From Mesostigma viride (Eukaryota > Streptophyta > Mesostigmatophyceae > Mesostigmatales > Mesostigmataceae), in the NCBI GenBank assembly GCA_009746045.1, contig RPFO01000312.1, positions 1,412,823 through 1,476,822 on the forward strand: 64,000 nt of DNA. Reading direction: 5' to 3'. Shown here piece by piece: positions 33,417-45,000 of this stretch. The notes below the pieces were generated by a model that saw only the letters and a program-made list of their open reading frames with translations, did not search any database and was not told the origin of the DNA. Every line of letters begins with the position of its first letter. Position 1 is the stretch's first letter. The position numbers and the translations under genes were made by a program.

Positions 33417-35893
33417 CTCGCGTTAGCACATTTATAACGCAATTTTTTGCGTTATAACACTTTATTTCAATTAAACACATCTAATGAAGCAAGCATGATA
33501 TGGGCTATCTGAGGCCAGTTATGAATTCTCTGAGATATATAAAAAAATGTAGTATATGGTCTTGGCATGTAATTCCCAGCCTGGCTATGTGAAATTCAAA
33601 GTTGAAGACACATGGGTCTCGTAAACTATGACCCCCTCACACTACAAGGGGCCGGTATGCCACATGGGTCAAGTATTGCAGGCACTGAATTTTTTGGAGT
33701 AAAAGCAATATATGTAGACCCTCGTGGCTGCATATGGGCTTGAAATAAGCAGCCCTCCTATTTTCCCCACACCCATGAAATTATATCGCGCGCGGGGTAA
33801 GGCAGGGCCGCCCCCGCTCCTTCTCACCTTTAAGACCCCGGCGGACAAGATTTCTTTTCTCAGACGCCGCAAGCGGCTCGAGAAGACTCTCTTCACCCTT
33901 GATGACGACCTGACCCTGGCGCAGCAACAACGGCGACGGGAGCTATGGCCGACCTACCTCCAGCTCCGGCAGACCAAGGCGGGCCAGCCGGTGTACTGGA
34001 AGGGGGCGGCCATCTACGTCGGCCACAAGCCCTGGCAGGCGACACCCCCCCCCCCCGCGGCCCCAGCGACTCCAGACGCCCCAGCTTAGGGGAATACAGC
34101 AGTAGTAGTGTAGAATAGATAGACCGTGGCCATGTACATTACATACGCCTCCTAGAGGCACTATCCCAGCTAAGCCACGCGCTTTATTTAATCATGTACA
34201 TGTGTGCCTATGATGAGCCACACTCCAGATGATGCCTAGCCTTATTTAGTTATGTTGTGCCCATGCAGGGAGTAACTCTCTGCTGAGAGCCACGCTTTAG
34301 CCTTTGTATAGCTATGCTGATCTTCCCCCCCCATGACAGGCTCCCCCTTCGCTGGGCATAGCTTGAAGATCATGGGGATGCACGTGCCCTGGTGCACCTA
34401 GAGCAAGGGTCCTTTACATCCCCACCCTTGCAGGAAGTAGCTTAGGATGTATGATAGGCCATATGCCCCCTCTCAAGGGCTATGTGCTACATATACTCCC
34501 AACGGAGTTATGTTACAATTCAATTCAATTCAATTCAATGAAATTATAACACTATAACACTGGGTAGACAAGTGGGTGCACACAAAAGGCACCGTGGGCC
34601 CCTTGGGGGGCATAAACCCATGGAGATGCACAAACTAAGCCCAGATATGTCAAAATAAGACAGGGCAACCACCTGCAGCCAATAATACAAGCTGGCCACA
34701 TGCCACGCTTAACGAGAAGAGCGGGCACTGCGGCCACCTTGTCCATGCACGTAGGTAACGTGGTACGGACACCCTACGCAAGGCATGCATTCTAGGAGGC
34801 AGCCACCAACAAACTAGTGGTGTTGAGCCTATTTCAGCCTGCCCTAGCAAGGATAAACTAGGCCTAAGCTGCTATAGCTTGCCAGGTGATGGCCAGCACA
34901 CCTGGTGGCACATGCTGTCAATGGGAAGCTTTTACTCACCAGTTACGTGCTTGATGATGCCACAGAGACCAGCCAACTGCCTCACACTCATGCAATATGT
35001 GTATGGGAAATGTATAACAAACATATATGGAGGTATTCAAACCCATACAGCCTCTAAAACTTATCACCATCACCCTGTGGCAGGTCAACTGACTGAGGGA
35101 AGCATCTAAGAATGGTGTTTTAGAAAGGGGCCAGGCCAGGGTCAAGAAAGAGCATGAATAGTGCAAAAAGAATTAATGTGCTACACAAGCTAGAACGTAT
35201 ATATAAATGTCAAACATCGATAGGAAAACGATGCTTAAGCTTTACCAGGCATGGATGGCGTTACCTTGGCCCAGCCGGTGGCCGCAAAATGGCGCATTTC
35301 GGCACACCAAAGCTGTGCAGCATGGTCGCTGGATTCGGCGATTTCTGGCCACCCTTGCACGTTTACGACTACTATGTATCATAAAAAGTAAAAAGAAACC
35401 GATATATCCTTTAAAATACGCCGGAAAGGTATTGCTGTCAACGTTTCTATCGTCCGGCCTGATCGCAGTTTATTCCAGCAAGAACGCTGCCGACACCTAT
35501 CAAATGGCCCATTTCTCACCGCAGTATGTTGCTGGGACGCTAACATGTCTTCCTATTAGGTTACGATCGCGTTTCCTGGGGTCAAACAGCTGCGCCATGT
35601 CGCTAGACTACAGCAGGACTGCAGTGGGTACGCGCGATTTCGTTCGGCCATCACCTTCGTCTTCCCTAAAAAGTCCTGATTTACAGCTGGCATTGCATGA
35701 TGCCACGTGGCAACCGTTGGGTACTTGGGTACGGGGATTTTTTTATGAGATCCTAGGGTTATAAACTAAGCCTGACTGCAGTTGTTTGGCCTCTAAACTA
35801 TTGGGAAATAGTTGTTTGAACTCCATGTTAACAACGCAATTTTTTGCGTTATAACCTCACAACGCAAAAAATTGCGTTATGTAATAACGCGAG
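33417..35893. mobile_element. TTAA-flanked inverted-repeat element, 2.48 kb
   Basis: CTCGCGTTA at the left and TAACGCGAG at the right are flanked by TTAA on both sides (33413-33416, 35894-35897), the target preference of piggyBac-type transposons. Both ends also hold a subterminal AACGCAATTTTTTGCGTT palindrome (one copy left, two right). The interior contains a LINE relic and AT-rich sequence. A plus frame at 35207-35764 (185 codons) resembles nothing I know. No transposase is recognisable, so it is probably non-autonomous, if it is a single element at all. Confidence 0.55.
33724..34540 (+). mobile_element. LINE relic: ORF1-like C-terminal domain and 3' UTR
   Basis: A 121-codon frame (to 34089) contains RRKRLEKTLFTLDDDLTLAQ and ELWPTYLQLRQ followed by a Trp/Lys/Gly segment. 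This resembles the C-terminal domain of L1-type ORF1 RNA-binding proteins (LTPEL..RR..L.P.Y..LR). About 430 bases of 3' UTR follow, ending in a CAATT pentanucleotide tail (34516-34540), the kind of simple tail also seen on the LINE at 7700-9231. Truncated at the 5' end. Confidence 0.6.
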
Positions 35894-35897
35894 TTAA

Positions 35898-36077
35898 AAG
35901 CACGCGACTGGGTCATCCAAGTAACTGCAGCAATGATCAGTCAGTGCAGGGGAAGATACCAACATTCCTCCCCAGGCATAGATGCACTGCGAAGCTATGA
36001 CCTGTGCCATTGTGCCCTACAGGGTAGACCAATGACTCCAAAAGCGGTGCATGCTGAAAGTCCGCCCAGGATGCCAG
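35898..36077. other. 3' flank of the AK7-like gene
   Basis: Short unique sequence between the TTAA element and the TAA stop of the minus gene. It should hold the 3' UTR. No other feature is seen. Confidence 0.3.
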
Positions 36078-39000
36078 TTACATCCTGACCCGATAGCGTG
36101 CTACTGTAGCTTCCCGTTTGGCAATTGCTGCATCCAGCAGCATTTGTTCAGCTGCGTCAAGCTCGTCTGCCTCCTTGGCAAGGAACTCAGCCTGGGCGCA
36201 TGACAGAGACGAGGTAAACGTAGGCGGTGGATAGTGTGAGTGTAATGTGTCTCAAAGCAGCAGCTACAATAATATGATAAAAATTATACATAGGCCGAAA
36301 GTCCACTGTACCCTAGTGAACATGGCGCAGGCCAAGCATCACGCCAGCTAGTTGCATGGGCCTTACTTTGAGATGGCCGTGGTGAGGCTGATGGTAGCGT
36401 ATGCAGCACGATTTCAACGTGACAACCAGCGCAGGCAAGAAATCTGGATGAATCTGGACCATGGTAGCTCAAGCGTGCTGTTATCTTATCCGCGTTTGTC
36501 GAGTCGTTCAGGATGATAGAAATGCATGCAGCACAATTTGACAGCATATGGACTAAGCCGTCGAGGACTCCTGAGAACAATTCTGCAGTAGCAGCTGAAA
36601 ACGAGCGGCAATTTCTACCTTGCCCTGTTGAACTTTATACGATATGACAGAAGAAAAGCATAATGGAAACCAAAGAATGGGCACGATTCTGCCAAGCATG
36701 TCAATGGAACCATGTATTTTGTCTCTGCTTTTTTTGTCCAGCCAGTGAAGGGCAAGTGTGCCTTGCTCAGAGCCCGGTGTGAAACCAACCATTCCTACAT
36801 TTCCATCTACTTGCGAAGCGGCCATCTAGCGAGGCATTGTCACACTTGATGAGAGCGCAGAAGCACAGAGCTCCCTGGAAGGAGCTGCTGAGCGGGTGCA
36901 TCTGGCAGGCGTAAACTGGTCACAAACCCTGGAAAAGACAGAGAAATGAGCTGATCTTTTCATTACACCACCACCATCAGGCTAGGTCCGTCCGGGCCAC
37001 ACGACACCCACGCGAAAAAACAAACAAACAAACAAAAAGGGGTTGCCCTTGCGAAGGCTAGCACCTCGTGGCCAGAGTAGAGCAGAAATATACCACTTCA
37101 TACCAGTTTCTGGCGTGCAGTGATTGTCCATTAATACTACTATAAATTCTCCAGGATATAATAAATACAAAAGGGCCGGAATACCGAGATTCCGTTCACT
37201 GGGTAGGCATGACAAGGGGCTATTATTATGGTTGGCATGACAAGGGCCTTTGAATCAGGTGGCACGCAAAGGGGCTGTTGTTCGGGTCAGCATGGCTAAA
37301 ACCGGATCAATTAGGTAGGCACGACAAGAGGCTCACCAGGAAGAGGATGGGCTGCTGCGGCCGCAGCTTGCAGAGCTCGAGCAACCCCTTGGTGACAGCT
37401 GGCATGACCGCCGACACCAACAGCTGCTTGTATGGCTCCGCCCGCATCCTCACCTCCTCCGCCTCCACGCGCGCGCGGTGGGCCGTCATCTCCTCCTGAA
37501 GGTGGGGCGGGGCGGGGTGGGGCAGGGCGGGGCAGGGCAGGGCAGGGCAGGGCAGGGCAGGGCAGGGCAGGGCAGGGCAGGGCAGGGCAGGGCAGGGCAG
37601 GGCAGGGCAGGGCAGGGCAGGGCAGGGCAGGGCAGGGCAGGGCAGGGCAGGGCAGGGCAGGGCAGGGCAGGGCAGGGCAGGGCAGGGCAGGGCAGGGCAG
37701 GGCAGGGCAGGGCAGGGCAGGGCAGGGCAGGGCAGGGCAGGGGCAGGTTGTTGGCATATCAGCAATGGCACCACCTTTAGTGGGACCACCTTTAGTGGGA
37801 GGGGTTGCCTTCCATATTGCTAGACAGCGTTTTTTTTTATGTGCTATCCGGTCACTCACCAAGCATAAGTACAGTCATCCCCGCGTTAAGTGCGATTCTT
37901 AAGGTTACGGCCCCGCGTTAACTTACGACGCCCAAATTTTGGCAGCGTATACCTCATCGCCCACGTTTCGCAAATATCTAGTCGGAAAAATGGACGTCTG
38001 GCGACTTCCATGCTGCAGCTGGATCGGGCTTGACGAGAGCTGTTCATTGCCGCATAGAAGTCCGTCAGAGGAGGGGGGTGGGCTGCTAGCCTAATTCTAC
38101 CGCTAGGGTTACGCCCCCGCGTTACGTAATGTCCCCACATTAAGCTACGACGCCGAGAATTTGGCGGTGATCGTAACTAACAAGCAGGGATGAATGTAGA
38201 TCAATGCGACAACCAGCACAGGCCAGACGTCTGGAGAGTCCCGGCCAGGAGTGGTAGCACGAGCCGTTGTCTTGCATCATTACAAGACGTTCCTGACATG
38301 CAATCAGGGCCAGATGCCCTGAGCAGCATGAGTATAAGATCAGTATAAGACAAAACAAGAGGTTCCTGACCATATCAGTAGCTAAGAAAGATGTTACCGA
38401 GGCAGCTGGTGCGCTCACCAAGCAAAAATATAGACTAATAAAAGAGCAGGGGGTCCCTAACCATGCCAGCAAGGGAGCCAGCGCGCTCACCATGAGGAGC
38501 CTCTCCTGACGCTCATCCTCCGCTGCTGCCGCACGTGCCGCCTCGGCAGCTTCCCGCGCCTGGTGGCATCAGGGGCAGGGCAAGGATTTGAGGTGTCGAA
38601 GCAAGGAGGTAAAAGGGAGGCTGCGCGAGGGTGAGAGGTAATGAAAAGAAAAGAAAAAAAAAAATGCAGCGAGGGGAGGATGGAAAAGGTTAAGGGGTGT
38701 CGCAGCGAGGAAGGGAAAGGGAGCACCACCAAGGTCGCCAGTGGCAAGGGAATGGGCACATGCTTGCCCAGAGGAACCATGCGAAACAAATGGGACCAAG
38801 ACCAGGGCCTCGCGAGGCAACCCTTTTCCGTACTTGTTCAAGGCCAAGACTAGGGCCTCGCGAGGCAACCCTTTTCCGTACTTGTTACAGGCCAAGACTA
38901 GGGCCTCGCGAGGCAACCCTTTTCTGTACTTGTTCAAGGCCAAGACTAGGGCCTCGCGAGGCACCCCTTTTCCGTAGTTGTTACAGGCCAAGACTAGGGC

Positions 39001-42000
39001 CTCGCAAGGCACCCCTTTTCCGTACTTGTTACAGGCCATGACCAGGGCCTCGCGAGGCAACCCTTTTCCGTACTTGTTACAGGCCAAGACCAGGGCCTCG
39101 CGAGGCAACCCTTTTCCGTACTTGTTGCAGGCCAAGACTAGGGCCTTACAATGCAACCCCCTTTTCTGTACTTGTTACAGGCCCCGTATGTGCGGCGCGG
39201 ATACCCGATGCGTTGCCGTGAAAGGGTGTGCGGTTCGGAAGGTTCTGAAAGGGTCCCTTGGAGGATTAGCAGACGTGCGGCGGTGATGTCCAATGGTATA
39301 TGATACAGCGGCAGTGACGTCCGATGGTATATGATACAGCGGCAGTGACGAACAATGGAACTACTTGCTGAGCTTCGCTCATTTTATATATGACGCGTGG
39401 ACGGGCTCAAAGGGGACCGACCTGCCGTAGGTAGCGTAAGACTAGCGCTTGTCACGAGGGTACTGCACCGGCCGGCCCTTTTTGTGCCTAGGCTGAGTGT
39501 GGTCCCGGAGTGCAGGCCTAGGTAGCTTCTAACGTACGTCACTAGACCTTGTTACCTGCGCCAGCCGCCAGGCGTGGCGCAACTGTGATTGGCAGTCAGT
39601 ACACCTTGTACCTGCGCCAGCCGGCAGGCCTGCGTGGCGCAATGTGAATGATAGTCAGTTGTCTCTTTGATAGTCAGTACTTAGAGTGGTGTAGGGGACG
39701 TAGGGAGGCCTCTTTTCAGCTCCCACCCACCCACCCACGCTGCTAAGAGGGGCAACACCTTGTGTTCGAGTATGCTGGGCCCCCAGCATGGTGCTACAAT
39801 AACCAACTTGATAATGATGTGCACTGAGTTTGAAGGTGTGGTATAGGCTGTCCGTATAAAGCCTAGCACACAAAAATGTAAAATAAATGTTTCTCTTGGT
39901 GGGAAGGAACTCCAATGGACCAAAAACAAGAAATGTATAATATGATACAGCGGCAGTGACGTCCGATGGTATATGATACAGCGGCAGTGACGAACAATGG
40001 CACTACAATATGATACAGCGGCAGTGACAAACAATGGCACTACAATATGATACAGCGGCAGTGACAAACAATGGCACTACAATATGATGCAGCGGAAGTG
40101 ACAAACAATGGCACTACAATATGATGCAGCGGAACCGCACGATAAACAGGACATCCCCATCATCACCGCCACCATGTTCTTGTCCTTGACCTCATCCTCC
40201 TTTGCTCCGGGGCTGGTTGATTCCTTTCAATACCAACAAGACGTTTTTTGAAATACAGGCTTTTACACCTTACCCATGCCCTCTCCTCTCTCATTCCTTT
40301 TGTTTGTTTCAATACAGGCCTTTCCGCCTGGCCCATGCTCGTTCCTATCTTATTTCGTTATTTAAAATAGCTCGTGCACTTAACGTTGTAGTACTTTTCC
40401 TATGCCCTCACCTGCAGCTCTGCCTCACCGAGCACACTTACTTTCCTTGTCCCCTGTGAACTACTCATACTCGTACATGTCACCCTTTTTTTAATGCACT
40501 CACAAGCAGTTCTGCCTCGCCCACCGCCCTCATTGCCCTCACACAATAACTTATCCGCAGGAATGCCAACCGTCTATTTCCTAAACACACATAGCCTGCA
40601 GCTCTGCCTCGTCCAATGCCCTCATTGCCCTCACACAATAACTTATCCCCAGGAATGCCGACCGTCTATTTCCTTAACACACATAGCCTGCAGCTCTGCC
40701 TCGTCCAATGCCCTCATTGCCCTCACACAATAACTTATCCCCAGGAATGCCGACCGTCTATTTCCTAAACACACATAGCCTGCAGCTCTGCCTCGTCCAA
40801 TGCCCTCATTGCCCTCACACAATAACTTATCCGCAGGAATGCCAACTGTCTATTTCCTAAACACACATAGCCTGCAGCTCTGCCTCGTCCCCCGCCCATT
40901 GATATCCCCTCAAAGTACTTCTGCTCCTGCATATGAACCGTGGCGACAGTGCCAACACCCTCACCTGCAGTTCCGCCTCATCCGGCACTTGCCCAACCAT
41001 CTTAACCACTAATTACCACGGACATCCAAATTTCTAGGAACTCTCTTCTCCCCTCACGTGCAGCTGAACCTCATCCACCGCCTGCCCAAATATCCTAAAT
41101 ACTAATTTACGTAGTACATACCATCCCCTAGTAATTTCATCATGCTTTAGTAATTCCTTATGCCGTCACCTGCAGCTCGGCCTCATCCACCACCCGCTCG
41201 GCCTCCGCCTCCACCACGGCTGGCCGCATGAAAAACGTGGGACCGATCGCGTCCACCACGCTGGCCGCTATCTCCCCCAGGTGCCGTGCCAGGTGCTCCC
41301 TGGCCCTCGCCGCCGCCTCCGCTGCCTCCGCCTCGAGCTCCTGCGCCGATTTCTTTGCCGGTTTGGCGTCCTTTGCCCCCTTGGCGGGCGTGGACGGTTT
41401 CCCATCGCCCGTGGCCGCGGCCGGCGGTGCCAGGGGTGGCGGCTCTGGGATCTTGAAGGAGAGCGCTTGCACGTCCTTGTTCTTTGTCAGGTAGAAGTAG
41501 GCGGTGCGGGGAGGGGGGCCCGGGGGGGTGCTGGGCGTCTTGGCCCCCTTGGCGTCTTTGGCGCCCGGCTTGGCGTCTTTGGTTCCCCCGCTGGATCCCT
41601 TGGGCGTGCGCGGCGGGGACAGCGCGGATTCTGCCCGATGGGGTGAGCAGGGCAGGGGAGGGGCGAGGGGAAGAAGAGAGGGGCGAGAGGAAGGAGGGGA
41701 AGAAGACAGGGAGAGAAGCATGGTGAAGGGAGGCAAGGGGAGGAGTGAGTGAGGGAAAAGTGAGGGAGAACGAGTGGGGGGAGGCATAAGGGGGGACAAG
41801 TACGAGAAGCAACAGCTAGTTTTTTCTTTTTTCAACTCTCACAGCTACATTTGGGGGGTACAACGTCCATCCTGGCTCCCTGGCGGTAAGTTTGTGTAGG
41901 ACGAGGGCGTTTCATCCCAAGCTTGCACTCGGCTTGGGATGTGTGCGCTTGGCATGCGTGCGCTTGGGATGCGTGCGATACTTGTGGCTTTGAGGGCGCC

Positions 42001-45000
42001 CACCCACAAGACAGCGCGACGATGCACCCAAAGCTTCGCATGGGGCTGTACCCTGGTTCCAGCAACATGACCGACGAACCACATTCAAGTACCGCTAACC
42101 TATTTTAAACCTTTCTCAGCCTTACAGTGGATCGATAATGTCATAGAATTGCATCAGTAGATAAACTAGTTTTATAGTAGTACTACAAACATTATATACT
42201 AGTATAGTAGTACTGCATTAGTAGAGTATTATAACATACAAGGAATGGTAGAGTAAATCTGCTTACCAGGCCGTGCCAACGCCTCTGCAAGAGCCTCCTC
42301 CTCCTGCAACTCCCCGTCCAGGCTGACCGCGTGTGTGACCATGATGTCCGCCAGGGGGGTGCGTCCCCATGGCGACTGGCTGCTGCCATCTGCCACTGGC
42401 GGCTCCCCTGGCGGCCGCTCCTCGGCCCCATCAGGAGACAGGTCGATCAGAGGCTCTGGAGTAGGGTCTGATGGAGCATCGCGATGGCCAGGGAGGGGCG
42501 TTCCCACAACCAACATGTGTGGGGGCGGTTGAGCAAAAAGGGGGATAAGATGGGGTAGGATACCTAGATACCTACTACCGGAGGGCCAGCTTAGTGAATG
42601 CTAATAATAATAGTGAATACTACTAGACAAGTGAATGAGTCGAGTGGACCAATAGGGTGGCCTTGATGCTCATAGATAACGGGTGGCCATGAAGAAATAT
42701 ATCCTAATACTCCAACTCTACAGCAAGTTTTTGAGGAAAGGGGCTAAGATGCTCTGAAGACAGGTAGATTCTAAAGAAAGGGGCTAAACCGCACGATACT
42801 GAGGAAAGTGCTGAGGGCATGAGAGCAACGGGGGCAGAGCATAAAAAAGACCTTCCACCGTTTCCTTGCATGGATGGATGGCCATGACCGTACAACCAAA
42901 GCGCTACTGTGCCTGCTATTGTTCATGGGATCGAGGCGTGTTATTACGGCCTGTGTGAAAGCCTCTTATGGGGGCTATTTATAAGGGGTTAAACTCGATG
43001 CTGGCCTGCTACAAGACGTAGTCACTGCCAAACTCATCAAAGCTGGTCTCTTTGCCAAGTCCCCTGTATCACCGATGCACCGATACCCGTACACCTTCCT
43101 ACCCCTCCCTTGATGGTGGTATCTTGTCCCTGCACCCTGTCAGGTGCCACAGTGCTACAGGTTTTGGCATGACCTTTGTGCTACTGATAATAACAAATCG
43201 TTTGCCATGCGTGAACGCTGGGGCATGCTAGCACTTCAACCAGCATTTCCCCCCTCCCCCCTCCCCTGAGAATAATAGCACCGCTATGTTGACACAAAGG
43301 CTGCACACTTAACTTCGTACGGTTGAACTCCAAGGACATGGCCTACCTGGACAAACTACGCAACACGTATTCCCCTCCCCCTCCCCCTCCCCCTCCCCTC
43401 CCCCTCCCCCTCCCCCTCCCCCCCTCCCCCTCCCCTCCCCTCCCCCTCCCCTCCCCCTCCCCCTCCCCTCCCCTCCCCCTCCCCTCCCCCTCCCCCTCCC
43501 TTCCCCTTCCCCTTCCCCTTCCCCTTCCCCTTCCCCTTGCTATTGCCCTTGGCCCTTCTTACCCGAGAAGAGCGTCTCCGCCTCCTGCGCCGTCTCTGGG
43601 TACCCCACCAGCACGTATCCCTTGAGCCGGCACGCTTTCTCCCTCAGCAGCCGGCGGCCGGTTGCCACCAGCTCGCCCTGCAGCTCAGTGCGCGCCGCGT
43701 CCACCGCCGCCTGCAGGTCCGATACCTTGGCCTTCTTGGGTGGGTTGTTGAGCGCCTCCATCGCCTCGTCCAGCTGAGACGGAGGACAGGGGAGAGACGA
43801 AGCTAGTGGTCGGTTAGTAGGTATTGCAGCATTTATACTACTAACTTTAGGCTTATAAAGAGCTAAAGGGAATGGCATGGGAGAGACGAAGATAGTGGGC
43901 GGTTAGTAGGTATTGCAGCCTTTATACTACTAACTTTAGGCTTATATAGAGCTAAGGGAAGGGCAGGGGGAGAAAAGAATATAATGGGCAGTTAGTAGGC
44001 ATGGCAGCCCTCATTAAAATGCTTCTTGGGCGGGTCGTTGAGCGCTTTTCTCGCCTCGTCAAGCTGAGGAGGAAACGGGAAGATTTGACAAGATGCTGGG
44101 CAACAAGTAAAGATAGTGAAATAGTAGTTGCAACGAGTAAAAATAGTGGCCCTTGGTTCAACGATTCTTGGGGTGGGCTGAGCGCTCCCATGGCTCCGTC
44201 CATGGGAGAGCGAGAGAGAATAGGGGGGCAGGGAAAGGAGAAGACAGTGGGCAGTGACATGTTGGTGGTAAGTTGATTGACGAATAGGACTTGCTGTGCT
44301 AATGAGGAACGAAGGCATGCCGGGATATTTGAAAGGTGCCGAGGGCGGACCGTACCCTGCTCACTCTGCTAGCATACACCCTTGGCTGTTCACTATCCCC
44401 CTCGCCTCTGGGGGGCATACATGATGGCTACCTTACCGCAGACATCCTCGTATGATAGATAATGCTATTCTACCATCCATCCATGCGCACCTTCGTCCAG
44501 TCACAATATATCCTTTCCCATAATCAGAAGCTAGCTTGCAGCCATAATCAGAAGCTGCCAAGCTGCCATCTGCACCATCAGCAAGTGGACTCGCCTTGGA
44601 TGTGTCCGGATGCGCCTTCTCGCTACCCCCCCCCCCTCCCCCATCGAAAGACCGTACTGGGTAGCTAGCTCACTACCCCCCCCCCCCCCCCCCGCTCAAC
44701 TAACATTAGACACGGTGCCAATGCCACCGCCCTCACCTTGGACGTGTCCAGGTGCGTCTTGATGCTGACCACTGGCACGCCGTACACCTGGCTCAGTTGC
44801 TCTGCCACCGCCAGCTGGCTTTCCAGCGTCTGCCCGGCCACCAGCACGCGTACGGCGCGGATGTCCTGCGCCGCGACAAAGTCGGCGACTGCCGCCGTGA
44901 TGCCCGCGACCATGCCCGCCTGCAAATAGTGTGGAAAAGGATGTATAGGTGTTAACAATTAGTATTCCGGTATTAGCACTTGGCATACAGTACCCATTGG

